Virus record (IMG/VR): IMGVR_UViG_3300006637_000009
Span: 1-35,824 of that record
Origin: a virus
Strand: one strand, 5' to 3'
Length of the DNA: 35,824 nt
This document shows positions 8,736-18,839 of the stretch, piece after piece (position 1 is the first letter of the stretch; every line of letters starts with the position of its first letter). The translations under genes and the position numbers were made by a program. Below the pieces are notes generated by a model. It was not told the origin of the DNA. It made no database searches and saw only the letters and a program-made list of their open reading frames with translations.

Positions 8736-9043
8736 TGATTGAGTATCAAGACAACAGAGAAAAGCAACTATGTGTCTGCACTACCGAAAAGCTAAAGAAT
8801 AAAGTTTTCATAGAGAAAGAGCCAGGCGGAAACATTTTCTTCAAGTTTAGGTTTGAGGTGGGTGTATTACCTAAAGAATTGTCTGGACGTTACACAAGTA
8901 TGAAGAAGGCCAAAGAAGCCTTAGAGAAATACCTACGTAACAAAAGTAAGTCAAAGTCAATTAAACGTGACGAGTACGCAGAAGACTTCATGAAACGTAA
9001 GAAAGTCAGAGATGCCTCAGAGTCTAAATCAAAAAGCAGTTAA
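8735..9043 (+). CDS. Small basic Lys/Ser-rich protein between the two tail tube genes
   Basis: 102 residues; the first 60 form a compact region with two cysteines and KFRFEVGVLP, then a Lys-rich tail with KSKSKS and SKSKSS. The start overlaps the previous stop (TAATG). The last 32 bases overlap the start of tail tubular protein B in another frame. I recognise no family. Its position inside the tail module suggests a minor structural or assembly role; the basic tail could contact DNA or acidic virion proteins. Confidence 0.55.
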   Translation: MIEYQDNREKQLCVCTTEKLKNKVFIEKEPGGNIFFKFRFEVGVLPKELSGRYTSMKKAKEALEKYLRNKSKSKSIKRDEYAEDFMKRKKVRDASESKSKSS

Positions 9044-11507
9044 TAACTTTGTCAAGGGTCTTATCACTGAGGCAGCGGAACTTACGTTCCCTGAAGGTGC
9101 ATCTGTTGACGAACTTAACTGTGACCTTCGCCGTGATGGGACTAGACGGAGACGCTTAGGTGTTGCACTAGAGGAAGAGTATACACTATCCTCTTTCACT
9201 TTGTCAGACTCAGAGATTACCAGTACTGGTGATTGGGTGAACGTAGGAGGTAATGCAGACCTTGAGTTTCTTGTGTTACAAAAAGGAGCTACTCTTTACT
9301 TCTATAACAAGTCTGACGTACCGTACTCAGCACAACTTGAGACTAATTCAGTTAACTTAAATACCTACGTTTTCTCAGGTTCTGCTGGAGCTGACGTATC
9401 TAAATGTCAATTCACAAGTCTCAAGGGCAATCTAATTGTTTCTTCTCCTGGTATTAACACTATAGCTGTTAGCTATAGCTCAGGCACCTTTACAGCCACT
9501 CAGATAGATTTTAAAGTCCGTGACTTCCAGTGGCAGGGTGACACCAGTACTTACTACGAAGATGAAGCTAGTCCCTCCCAGGACCGTAAGTATGACGCAC
9601 AGAATGCTGGCTGGAACACAGGCAATGGAGCACCAACAGACTTAACAAAACGTCTAACACATCCTTGGTACTCTGGTAAAGACACTGACGGGGATTACCT
9701 TGAGGCTGAGTTTGATAGGATATACGCTGGTACTACATTAACTGGTAACGGTCACTATGTCTTAGACTTCTTCGAGAAGAACAGAGGGTCTGCGTCAGGT
9801 CTAACAGGCTTGACCAATATGACAGAGGAGGAGGGCAGTCGCTTTCGTTGTGTCGAGTCCTTTGCTGGTCGTGTGTTCTACGCTGGCCTGGATAGTGCTA
9901 AGAATGCAGGGACAATTCTATTCTCTAAACTTGTGGAGAATGTGGATGACTTAGGTATTTGTCATCAACAGAATGACCCTACAGCTGAGTACCTTTCTGA
10001 TCTATATGATACAGACGGAGGGGAAGTTAAGATCCCCGATGCTGTCAAGATACAAAAACTCTACGCATACCAATCATCTTTGTTTGTCTTCGCTGAGAAT
10101 GGCGTCTGGCAGATCGCAGGTGTTGACGGTGTTTTCAAAGCCTCGTCTTATTCCATTAACCGTGTTTCTCGTATTGGTATCCTTAACGCTGAGTCTTTCG
10201 TAGCTGCTGAGGGTAATCCTTTTTGGTGGTCTCGCTTCGGTATCCACACACTAGGGACTGACCCAGTGTCAGGCCAGGGTCAAGAACAGAACCTCACAAT
10301 TCCTACTATACAGAGCTTTTGGGACAAGATTAGTTCTGATGCTAAACTTAAGGTTACAGCAGCTTATGATAGTATTAACAAGCGTATCTACTGGGCTTAC
10401 CCTGATGATGATGAGACTGTAGAATCTAAGTTAAATAACTTCCTTATACTCGACATTCCCCTTCAGGCATTCTACCCTTGGAAAGTGTCAGATCAATCAA
10501 TACTAACAGATTCAATAGTAGGTTTTTCATTCTACTCTGGTTATGGAGCCAAGGAGCTAGAGCTGGACGTTACGGCTAATTCAGGTGCTGATGATGTTAT
10601 GGTTCTTGCGCCTGCCCTACCCATTAATGGGACTACATTAGATTTTACAGTTAATGCTGGCTCAGACCTAGGTACTCTTACCGTCAACTTAATATCTAAT
10701 ACTCTGTCAATAGGTGATACCGTAACCTTCTCAGGTATACCAACTTTAGAAGATGACCCTTATGTTGTAGCAAGTGGAATATATTTCTCCTTACTAAACC
10801 TAAACGAAGGTACTTACACAGTAACAGCAGTAACTTCGACTTCTTTTACTATTGGAGTAACTTATAACTCATCGTCAATAGCAACTTTTTCAGTTAACCA
10901 GGAGTGGACTACATACACCCCTACCCCAGACCCAAAGTACATAGATCTCACTGGACCCCTTGTTGATGATGTTATCTCTACGCAGATCTCTGCGTTTAAC
11001 ACAGGTGACCCAGCTATTGTTCTTATCTGTCGTGATGGGGCTACCAATAAGTTAACCATGGGTTCCTTCTCAAGTATTAGCTTCTTGGATTGGGGAGACA
11101 CAAACTACTCATCCTTTGCTGAAACAGGGTATGACTTTGCTGGTGATTTGATTACCAAGAAGAACGCACCTTACATTGCTGTCTACTCACGAGTGACAGA
11201 AACAGGGTTCACAGGTAATGAGATTAGTGGGTACGAAGCTGTACGTCCATCCTCCCTTCTGGTGTCAACAGCTTGGGACTTTGCTGAAGACTTCAGTACA
11301 GCACAACAAGCTAACAGGAAGAAGTACCCTGTTACCCCTGACCCTAACAACCTTGATTTATACGATTACCCAGAAACTGTCATTACCACCAGACTCAAGA
11401 TTAGAGGCCATGGGCGTTCCATGCGTATCCGATACGAGAGTGAACAAGGTAAGGACTTCTTGCTCCTAGGTTGGGGCATCATAGCAGCTAGGAACCCACG
11501 CTACTAA
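9012..11507 (+). CDS. Tail tubular protein B (tail nozzle, T7 gp12-like)
   Basis: 831 residues, similar to T7 gp12. The N-terminal signature VNNFVKGLITEAAELTFPEG followed by DELNCDLRRDG and RRRRLG is highly characteristic of this family. The protein forms the nozzle at the tail end and carries fibre attachment sites. The middle (roughly residues 510-640) is a Thr/Ser/Val-rich beta insertion that reads like an added Ig-like or lectin-like domain. The start lies inside the preceding small gene; the gene ends with a one-base overlap on the GNAT-like gene. Confidence 0.88.
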   Translation: MPQSLNQKAVNNFVKGLITEAAELTFPEGASVDELNCDLRRDGTRRRRLGVALEEEYTLSSFTLSDSEITSTGDWVNVGGNADLEFLVLQKGATLYFYNKSDVPYSAQLETNSVNLNTYVFSGSAGADVSKCQFTSLKGNLIVSSPGINTIAVSYSSGTFTATQIDFKVRDFQWQGDTSTYYEDEASPSQDRKYDAQNAGWNTGNGAPTDLTKRLTHPWYSGKDTDGDYLEAEFDRIYAGTTLTGNGHYVLDFFEKNRGSASGLTGLTNMTEEEGSRFRCVESFAGRVFYAGLDSAKNAGTILFSKLVENVDDLGICHQQNDPTAEYLSDLYDTDGGEVKIPDAVKIQKLYAYQSSLFVFAENGVWQIAGVDGVFKASSYSINRVSRIGILNAESFVAAEGNPFWWSRFGIHTLGTDPVSGQGQEQNLTIPTIQSFWDKISSDAKLKVTAAYDSINKRIYWAYPDDDETVESKLNNFLILDIPLQAFYPWKVSDQSILTDSIVGFSFYSGYGAKELELDVTANSGADDVMVLAPALPINGTTLDFTVNAGSDLGTLTVNLISNTLSIGDTVTFSGIPTLEDDPYVVASGIYFSLLNLNEGTYTVTAVTSTSFTIGVTYNSSSIATFSVNQEWTTYTPTPDPKYIDLTGPLVDDVISTQISAFNTGDPAIVLICRDGATNKLTMGSFSSISFLDWGDTNYSSFAETGYDFAGDLITKKNAPYIAVYSRVTETGFTGNEISGYEAVRPSSLLVSTAWDFAEDFSTAQQANRKKYPVTPDPNNLDLYDYPETVITTRLKIRGHGRSMRIRYESEQGKDFLLLGWGIIAARNPRY

Positions 11508-11968
11508 TGTCTAATTATACAATTCGTGACGCAACCCAAGATGACGTTTTGGATACAGTCTTATCTGTAAAACAATTCTGCAAAGAGATACCACATCCAG
11601 CCTGGAGTAAAGTCAACACAAACAAAGTAAGTGAGCTTGTCACAAACCTTATACACAGTGAAAATGGTTTTGTTAAAATTGTGGTTCATAACGAAGAGGT
11701 TGTCGGTGCTCTTATAGCTATTGTATCTGATATGCCAATTAACGACATGGTTTTCGCCCAAGAGCTTATGTTTTGGATTGACCCTGAGCATAGAATAGGA
11801 AGAACGGCATTAAAACTTGTAGACGATTATACAATTTGGTCAGAGAGCAAGGGTTGTAATTTCATAAGACTCTCTGAGCTTGACAATATTTTAAACTCTA
11901 AAGCTGGATTATTGTTTAAGCGTAAAGGGTTTAAACCCACAGAAACAGCATATGTGAAGGAAGTATAG
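11507..11968 (+). CDS. GNAT acetyltransferase-like protein, T7 gp13-type position
   Basis: 153 residues with the GNAT layout: N-terminal IRDATQDDV helix start, a beta hairpin with VVGALIAIV, then an acceptor-CoA-like strand/helix (FWIDPEHRIGRTALKLVDDY) and a C-terminal LLFKRKGFKPTETAYVK typical of the final GNAT strands. The canonical Q/R-x-x-G-x-G/A loop is represented only by RIGRTA, so CoA binding may be weak or lost. T7 gp13-family proteins occupy the same place between tail tube B and internal core proteins and have been related to GNAT folds. It may act in virion assembly and not as an enzyme. Confidence 0.68.
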   Translation: MSNYTIRDATQDDVLDTVLSVKQFCKEIPHPAWSKVNTNKVSELVTNLIHSENGFVKIVVHNEEVVGALIAIVSDMPINDMVFAQELMFWIDPEHRIGRTALKLVDDYTIWSESKGCNFIRLSELDNILNSKAGLLFKRKGFKPTETAYVKEV

Positions 11969-11969
11969 T

Positions 11970-12449
11970 ATGGCGGTTTTTACAACATTAGCAGTAACAG
12001 GTGTTTTATCTGCTGGTGCAGCAATAGCTGCTGGGGCTGCTGTTTACGGCACAGCTGCGTCCCTCAATGCCTCAAAAAGAGCCGCTGGTGCTGCAAGATC
12101 TGCTGCCCAGACACAGATACAACAACAACGTCAACAAGCTCAACGTCAGAGGCGTTCAGCAATACGAGCAACACTAGCTAGACGAGCACAAATGCAAGCC
12201 CAAGCTCAAGCTATGGGTGTGTCAGATAGTTCAGCATTAGCTGGTGGTCAGTCTGGTATTAGTTCTCAACTAGGATCTAACCTAGGCTTCGGAAGCATGA
12301 TGTCTGGTTTAAGTCAACAATACACATCTCTTACAGGCCAAGCTGCACAAGCAGGTGCCCAAGCTCAGATGTTCGGTACTATCGCTGACTTAGGTTTCCG
12401 AGCATTTGGTGCTACTAAAGGATTTGGTGATGGTGGTCCACAAAAATGA
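11970..12449 (+). CDS. Internal virion protein B (T7 gp14-like)
   Basis: 159 residues. A hydrophobic, Ala/Gly-rich N-terminal segment (about residues 5-30) is followed by a Gln/Arg/Ala-rich helical region and a Gly/Ser-rich end. This is the profile of T7 gp14-like internal core proteins, which are ejected into the host outer membrane at infection and form a channel for DNA. The gene follows the gp13-like gene by one base and overlaps the next large internal protein by ATGA. Confidence 0.75.
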   Translation: MAVFTTLAVTGVLSAGAAIAAGAAVYGTAASLNASKRAAGAARSAAQTQIQQQRQQAQRQRRSAIRATLARRAQMQAQAQAMGVSDSSALAGGQSGISSQLGSNLGFGSMMSGLSQQYTSLTGQAAQAGAQAQMFGTIADLGFRAFGATKGFGDGGPQK

Positions 12450-15400
12450 CAACTCTGCTGACCTTAGAAGATGAGATCTTCAATCAACTTGCCTTACAGC
12501 AGGACTTAGACTTGGCTGAAGAGCCTTCTGTCTACAATCCTCTTAGTGATGTAGAACGTAAGAAATCCCAAGGCATTGCTTTGGCAACAGACCTTCCAGT
12601 AGACCAAGTAGAAGCTGAACGTGCCGTAGGGGACAACACAGCAGAGACAGCAGCAAGAACACAAGGACTTAACTTTGACTATGCCTTGACAATTAACAAG
12701 GCTATTGAGGATGGCTTAGAGCCAGAAGAAGTAGCAGAGATTATTGAACAGCGTACAGCCAAGGGTGAGGATATGACCTTGGGTGAGTACATGCTTATGC
12801 AGAACCTGATGCTTGGTGATAATGGTGTCAATGCCTACGCTGCTCGTACAATGACAAATATGGAGACTTGGAATGACCTGATGCAACAGGCGTTCGAAGA
12901 CAATGACCAGTCAGGTTTCTCTAAAGTTGTCACATTCCTTGATGTTAATATCTTAAGAGAGCTTACTATTGGTGCCTTTGAGAATGTAACCTTCCGTTCT
13001 AATCGTGAGGGTACAGAAATCAGAGAAGCCTTCAATACACTTAAACCTGACGAGTTTAAGGAGTGGGCTAAAGAATACATCAAGGAGAGAGCATCAGAAG
13101 GTATCTTCACAGAGGATAGCATCTGGAATCTATTTAAAGCAGCTAACGATGCCACATACCTAGGGGATGACCCTATGGCTGGCTTGAATGCTGCCTTTGG
13201 TGCAGCTGACATTGCTACTTTAGGTGCCACTAAGTTAGCTAAGGCTGGTCTTAGTAGTACAGGTAAGCTCCTTAGTTTGTCAAAGGCTCGTCGTCCTATT
13301 GATGCTGTTGCTGTTATCGACGGAGAAGTACCAGCGGCTGTTGCGGCAACTAAACTTGTGGATGACGCAGGTGTACAGACAGACGAGATCATGGCAGGGC
13401 GTATGCTTCCTGAGGACTTAGACCCTGCCTCTGGACCTATGGCTCGTCCCTCTGGTGTTGAGGTACGTAACGGTACAAGAAAGAATATCATCACTGAGAA
13501 ACTTGAGCAGATCAATCGCCAGGGTTCCTTTGGGGAGTACATTCCTCGTGCAGTTATCGAAGCACGAGCTACAGATATTGCTGCTCGTATTGCAGATAGT
13601 CTAAACGATGTTGTTGTCAGTACTCGTTCTGTTATTGACGAAGGATCTGATGACTTCAAGGTTATCGTTCGTATGGGTAAGGAAGGCTCGGGTGCTCCAT
13701 TTAGACGTAAGGTAGATGCAGAAGACATTGCAGCCCAAGACCCTAGCCTTAGGGTTGTCAAAAGAGAAGAAGGCCGTGGCTGGTTCGTTGAGACAGAACA
13801 AAGAATAAATGTCCTAGGTTTACCTGGGCAGGCCGAGGCTTTAGCCAAAGGCACCTTTGTTGGTGATGCCATTAATAAAGTATTTGGTGCTGCTACTTTA
13901 CGCCTAGGTGATAAGCTAGGTGCTAAGTTTATGCAGGCTGAAGCTGGTCAAGCACTTATAAGTGAGTTGTTTAAACCATACCAGAAGACTATTCGTGCTG
14001 TAAGAGGTAAAGAGCTAGAGAACTTAAGTGACTTCTTTGAGCAGCTCCGTGACGGTGACCTATCGCATATGCGTCAGGCTCCAACACGAGAGTCTTTCCA
14101 ATCTATGTACAAGACTATGTACAAGACGACACCTTCTAATAAAGTCTTGGATGCTTACGAAGCTGTCCAGGATATTAATGACGCCACATGGCAGATCAAA
14201 TCCTCTGAGAGATTAAAGAGGATAGTTGCTGAGGGTGGTATCTACGCTGACTTCACGGATACTTTCGGAGATGTGGTGTACCGTGTGGATGGTCAGAAAA
14301 TTCGCATTCCTGATGACGAACTTATCCTAGACCTAAAGACAGGCCGTAGCTTGCGTAAGGAAGAGCTTGGGCCTGACCAAGTATCCTTTAAAGTACCAGA
14401 GACACACCTAGACCACCTCTATGTCACTAATGTAAAGTCCACTCGTGTACTCGAACGAGTAGATGTTATGCCTTATAATGTTGGTGGTCCTCGTACTAAC
14501 GCTGAGTTCCGTTGGTTTGTAGGCTTAACTAAAGAACAGACTTTGGTGTCAGGTAACAAGATCTCAGGTGGCTTCAAGACTATGCTTGGCTCCTTTGGTA
14601 AAGACCAGGCTATCCTCGCAAGGACTGAGTTAAACAACATCTCAACCAAAGTAAGAGAACTACTGAGTGCCAATGGTGTCAAGGACATTAAAGAGCTTGT
14701 ACTTACTAAAGCTGAGTATGACGAACTTGGTGACGTTATCAGAAACAACAACACTTGGAGAAAACATACGACTGACCTAGAGGACTTACAGAAGCTCTCC
14801 CAACAGTACAAGGTTAACTTCTCTGAGGACTTTGTGTTCAAGGCTCGTGACGAGAAGGTGTCAGTAGAAGAGGCAGGAGAGAATGTAGCTAACGTAGGTT
14901 CAACCTTTGGAGAGGTTGTTGGTTCTCGCCTAAACATGAAACGTGGGGACAATGTTCTCATGGAGTTTGGCGGTAAGAAAGCTGCTAACGCCAACCCTAT
15001 CTCAGCCATTGCTGACCAGTTTGGATCTGAAACATTCGGATATGCTAACCGTGCAGCCTCCCAGAATGCCTTGGTAGGTTGGGTCAAACTAGCTGAGAAG
15101 GCTGGTGGTGTTGTTGAGTTCCCTGCTGGTGTTCCTACTAACGACTACCTCAATCGTTTCCTTGGTGCCAAGGTAACTAACACAGGTAAGTTCAATGATA
15201 TTGCTGCCCAGCTACGTGAGCAACAAGACGTAATTAAACGTAGGCTTAACCAGTCAACATGGCTAAGTGACAAATGGGACACCTTCACAGCTTCGGCTAC
15301 CGAGGCAGTCTTTGGTATCACAGGTAAGAAAGTAGACTTCACTAAGACTGATCCTGGCAGTCAGTTACTTCGTGTAGGTTTCTACTCTAAGTTTGGTTTC

Positions 15401-16867
15401 TTTAACCCTGACCAGTTTGTATTGCAAGGGTTACATGCCTTGACTATCGTAGGGATCTCCCCTGTGCAGGGCACTAAAGGTATAGGCCTGACTGTGCCTA
15501 TGCTTGCCATCGCTAATATTACAAACCCAACTACACGTAAGTTAGCAATAGAACGACTAGCAAAGGGAACAGGCCTAGAGTTAGACGAGATCAATACTCT
15601 TGTCCGTTACATTGACGAGAGTGGTCGTAACATTGTAGACAACCAAGTTATAGAACTTCAGGCTCCACAAAAGTTTGGTGCGGCTAGTAACCTAACAGGT
15701 AAGGCAGTAGAAGGTGTCAACTACTTCTTAGACAAGTCTACTATCTTCTTTAAGGAAGGTGAACGTGCCTCTCGTATGACAGGTATTATCACGGCTTTCC
15801 TAGAGCATCGTGCTAAACGTCCTGGCATTGACCCTCTGTCACCAGAAGGTAAGACTTGGATCACTAACCGTGAGCAAGACCTTACATTCCGTATGACAAC
15901 ACAATCAAGAAACTTTGCTCAGAGTGGACCTATGCGTGTCCCTACTCAATGGCTTTCCTTTACCATCCGTGCTATGGAAAATATTGCTGTTGGTCGTAAC
16001 TTTACAGCAGGTGAACGTGTACGTATGGCTTTAGTCATGGGTCCGATGTTTGGTCTTACAGGTCTAGGTGCAGGTAAGATGACGGGCTACATTACAGAGA
16101 GCCTAGGTTATGACCCAGAAGATACTGAGTCTGTCAAGATGTTTAATCGTATCAAGTATGGTTTAGTTGATGCTGTCTTGTCTAATCTTCTAGGAACAGA
16201 AACAGCCTACGCCCAGCGTGTAGCTCCTCTTGGTCAGGTTCAGGACACATATCGTAAGCTCTTCGAGGATGATCTCTTCACTACTCTCTTTGGTCCTTCA
16301 GGTGAGATTGGTGGTGACATGCTTACGGTTGGCCTGTCGGGTGTCAAAGCTATGGTAGGGGGTAACCCAGGCATGGCTCGTGATGACCTGACGCAACTCC
16401 TACGTAACCTTTCCACCTTCGACAAAGGTTTTAAGATCCGTGAGCTTGTAGAGACAGGCAACTACCGCAGTAAGACACACAAACTTGCTGTAAGTGGTTT
16501 AGATCCTAACGCTGCCTTTGGTGTCTTCTTCGGTGCTACACCAGCACCAGTACAGAACTACTATGACATACGTGAGATGATCTATAGAGAGAACCAAGAG
16601 TATAAAGAGTTTGCTAACTACCAAAAACAGAAAGCTACCCTAGCTCTTTCACTCTTGACACAAGGTGACAAAGATGATATGCTAAGGGGAACTAAACTTT
16701 GGGAAGAGATTAATGATGAGGTATGGTCCTCACGTTTCTCTAACCAACTTAAAAACTCCCTACAACGTAGTCTTGTAAATGTTGCTGTCGTACCCGACAT
16801 CATGCGTAATGCTATGAGGCTTGGTCTTCAATATGACGCAGAGCTGTTTAGAACACAAACACAATAA
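12446..16867 (+). CDS. Very large internal virion / DNA ejection protein (T7 gp15/gp16-like position)
   Basis: 1473 residues, the largest gene in the window, starting inside the stop of the gp14-like gene (ATGA). It is mostly long helices, acidic at the N-terminus and basic at the C-terminus, and its place matches the T7 gp15-gp16 pair. No lytic transglycosylase catalytic pattern is obvious to me. Such proteins form the inner core, enter the cell ahead of the DNA and span the periplasm. The C-terminal 400 residues include hydrophobic stretches (for example MALVMGPMFGLTGLGAGKM) that could insert in membrane. Assignment is by size, composition and synteny. Confidence 0.72.
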   Translation: MTTLLTLEDEIFNQLALQQDLDLAEEPSVYNPLSDVERKKSQGIALATDLPVDQVEAERAVGDNTAETAARTQGLNFDYALTINKAIEDGLEPEEVAEIIEQRTAKGEDMTLGEYMLMQNLMLGDNGVNAYAARTMTNMETWNDLMQQAFEDNDQSGFSKVVTFLDVNILRELTIGAFENVTFRSNREGTEIREAFNTLKPDEFKEWAKEYIKERASEGIFTEDSIWNLFKAANDATYLGDDPMAGLNAAFGAADIATLGATKLAKAGLSSTGKLLSLSKARRPIDAVAVIDGEVPAAVAATKLVDDAGVQTDEIMAGRMLPEDLDPASGPMARPSGVEVRNGTRKNIITEKLEQINRQGSFGEYIPRAVIEARATDIAARIADSLNDVVVSTRSVIDEGSDDFKVIVRMGKEGSGAPFRRKVDAEDIAAQDPSLRVVKREEGRGWFVETEQRINVLGLPGQAEALAKGTFVGDAINKVFGAATLRLGDKLGAKFMQAEAGQALISELFKPYQKTIRAVRGKELENLSDFFEQLRDGDLSHMRQAPTRESFQSMYKTMYKTTPSNKVLDAYEAVQDINDATWQIKSSERLKRIVAEGGIYADFTDTFGDVVYRVDGQKIRIPDDELILDLKTGRSLRKEELGPDQVSFKVPETHLDHLYVTNVKSTRVLERVDVMPYNVGGPRTNAEFRWFVGLTKEQTLVSGNKISGGFKTMLGSFGKDQAILARTELNNISTKVRELLSANGVKDIKELVLTKAEYDELGDVIRNNNTWRKHTTDLEDLQKLSQQYKVNFSEDFVFKARDEKVSVEEAGENVANVGSTFGEVVGSRLNMKRGDNVLMEFGGKKAANANPISAIADQFGSETFGYANRAASQNALVGWVKLAEKAGGVVEFPAGVPTNDYLNRFLGAKVTNTGKFNDIAAQLREQQDVIKRRLNQSTWLSDKWDTFTASATEAVFGITGKKVDFTKTDPGSQLLRVGFYSKFGFFNPDQFVLQGLHALTIVGISPVQGTKGIGLTVPMLAIANITNPTTRKLAIERLAKGTGLELDEINTLVRYIDESGRNIVDNQVIELQAPQKFGAASNLTGKAVEGVNYFLDKSTIFFKEGERASRMTGIITAFLEHRAKRPGIDPLSPEGKTWITNREQDLTFRMTTQSRNFAQSGPMRVPTQWLSFTIRAMENIAVGRNFTAGERVRMALVMGPMFGLTGLGAGKMTGYITESLGYDPEDTESVKMFNRIKYGLVDAVLSNLLGTETAYAQRVAPLGQVQDTYRKLFEDDLFTTLFGPSGEIGGDMLTVGLSGVKAMVGGNPGMARDDLTQLLRNLSTFDKGFKIRELVETGNYRSKTHKLAVSGLDPNAAFGVFFGATPAPVQNYYDIREMIYRENQEYKEFANYQKQKATLALSLLTQGDKDDMLRGTKLWEEINDEVWSSRFSNQLKNSLQRSLVNVAVVPDIMRNAMRLGLQYDAELFRTQTQ

Positions 16868-16876
16868 GGATAAACC

Positions 16877-18838
16877 ATGGCTGGATTTGCTGTAGATATT
16901 GGTGATGCAGGTGCTGCATTTGAACAGGGTGTCACAATGCCCAGCGCAACTAGCACAGGTGCCGCTGCTGACGGATTAGCCATGCTAGGTAGGGGGATCT
17001 TTGGTGCCCTAGACGACTACGCAAGAGCTAACCAACCAGTCAAACAAACAGAAAGCTCTATCAAAAGAGAAGCTGTTGGTCGTTTGTCACAGTCCTTGTA
17101 CAATCTTAAAGGAAAAACACCACTACAGAAACGAACAGCTGTCTCTTCTCTTGTTGCATCTTACACTAACGAAGGATTCGACGTAGACGATAACGTAGCA
17201 GAAATGATTAAGACAGCTACAGGTGTTGATGTTTCTTATCTAAACTATGACCCAGCACAAGAAGCTATTAACAGCTCAGTAGACAAGCTAAGGGAAAACC
17301 CAGGCTATGTCTTCAATGCCCGTAAGATCCTGGATGCCTCAGGTAGACCCTATACAGAAGACGATGTTTTAAGTTTAGCTATCTCTGACGTTCAGAAGGT
17401 TGAAGCGGCAGCACTTCAGATTGCTAACTCAAAGGTTATGAATACAAAGCAATTCCAAGAAGAGTATATACCTAATGCTCGTACCATGATGGGTGGTATT
17501 GTTAACTCCACTATGTCAGGTCTTGCTATTGAGATGGAAGGTGGAGATATTTCTCCTGAGGTGTTCGTTAATCTAAAGACTCAGTTTCAAATTCTAAAGT
17601 CTAACCTTCAATCTTCTCGTCCTTCTGGTATCTCCGACGAAGACTACAAACCTATTCAAACTTTGATAAATTCCACTGAAGAGCTTGTCACTACGTTAGG
17701 GTCTTATGACCAAGAAGTATTAAATAAGACAAAGGCCGAGCATTTAGAGGTTATTACTGAAGCTATCATTGGTATGCCAGACATGAACCCTCTAATCAAG
17801 GCTGCTCTCTTGCAACCTAACCCTGACTTCTCCGCCTTTCTAGCTAACAACGCCCCTAAGGTTCTTGAGACCCTAAACAACATTCAGGTAAAGGACAGCC
17901 AGTATACCCCTCTAAACCAACCTCTGCCTGAGGTTCCTTCTGATGATAGCCCAGAGTTTACTGCACCTGATCTCCATACGGAAGATGAAGTATCTAAGGC
18001 TACAGACAGAACCAATAAAGAAAGATCAGATGCTGTTTCTTTTGCTTCTGATTTAAGTATTAATCTTGAGACACCAGAATCTGTAAATAAACCTGAGTCT
18101 CGTGACAACTTCCTTTCTGGTGTTGCTCAGGCGTCTGTCAACATAGCAACATCACCTACTTTATTTAGTCAGCAGACTATTTCTGGTATTCTTAACGACG
18201 ACACATTTAAGAAGCTCGATAATATCTCTCGTCTTGACCCTGAGAAGGCAGCCGTAGCTAAGGCTCAACTTAAGGATGCCCTGTTATCTCAGTTCAATGT
18301 GGCCTCTACTACTGCCTCAGGTTCTCTACAAGGTAGCTTCTGGAAGGTAACAGGTTTGGGCGAGGTGACTTTCGATACGGAGGCTCGTGCAGAGGGTGGT
18401 GTGTTCCGTATGGATCGTTCGGTAGTTCCTTTGGTAACCACAGCTGCGTCTAAGTACTATAACGGTAGTGTGTCAGCTATGATTGTTGATCGTGGTCGTA
18501 AATTACCAACAATGGAAAGAAACCAGGTGCAGAGCGCAGGGTTTAACTTTAACTCTGAACGAGTAGCTTACAACAAGGTTCTCAAGCAGTCCGAGATCCT
18601 TAAGTTCTACCCTAAGATGCTTAAGAAGTTGGGTATGGACACAGCAGCTATTGAAGCTGCCTTAATTAAACCAGTGTCAGTACCAGAAGCAGATGCTCAA
18701 ATGGGTACAGAGGCTAAACCATATCCTATTCTCTGGTCAGACAACACGGATACAGATGAAAAGATGTTTGCAAACCTTGATGACGGTGACTATTTTATTG
18801 GTCCTGACGGCAACACCTACGTCAAGGGACAGCAGTAA
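16877..18838 (+). CDS. Internal virion protein, hypothetical, second large core protein
   Basis: 653 residues, with an AAGGA site seven bases before the ATG. It opens with a Gly/Ala-rich segment and continues as largely helical, Ser/Asn/Asp-rich sequence without cysteine, transmembrane segment or enzyme motif that I can identify. It lies between the giant core protein and the M15 peptidase, in the block where ejected virion proteins are encoded, so a role in the inner core or DNA ejection apparatus is likely but unproven. Confidence 0.62.
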   Translation: MAGFAVDIGDAGAAFEQGVTMPSATSTGAAADGLAMLGRGIFGALDDYARANQPVKQTESSIKREAVGRLSQSLYNLKGKTPLQKRTAVSSLVASYTNEGFDVDDNVAEMIKTATGVDVSYLNYDPAQEAINSSVDKLRENPGYVFNARKILDASGRPYTEDDVLSLAISDVQKVEAAALQIANSKVMNTKQFQEEYIPNARTMMGGIVNSTMSGLAIEMEGGDISPEVFVNLKTQFQILKSNLQSSRPSGISDEDYKPIQTLINSTEELVTTLGSYDQEVLNKTKAEHLEVITEAIIGMPDMNPLIKAALLQPNPDFSAFLANNAPKVLETLNNIQVKDSQYTPLNQPLPEVPSDDSPEFTAPDLHTEDEVSKATDRTNKERSDAVSFASDLSINLETPESVNKPESRDNFLSGVAQASVNIATSPTLFSQQTISGILNDDTFKKLDNISRLDPEKAAVAKAQLKDALLSQFNVASTTASGSLQGSFWKVTGLGEVTFDTEARAEGGVFRMDRSVVPLVTTAASKYYNGSVSAMIVDRGRKLPTMERNQVQSAGFNFNSERVAYNKVLKQSEILKFYPKMLKKLGMDTAAIEAALIKPVSVPEADAQMGTEAKPYPILWSDNTDTDEKMFANLDDGDYFIGPDGNTYVKGQQ

Positions 18839-18839
18839 A

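Noticed and set aside
12835-13872. 345-residue open frame on the minus strand under the giant virion protein
   Set aside because: Ser/Pro/Arg/Leu-rich shadow of the plus-strand gene with no ribosome site or recognisable domain; the plus strand has a clear virion gene here.
18693-18839. Upstream extension of the M15 peptidase gene
   Set aside because: It would overlap the preceding virion gene by about 146 bases; the ATG at 18840 fits the close-packed layout.
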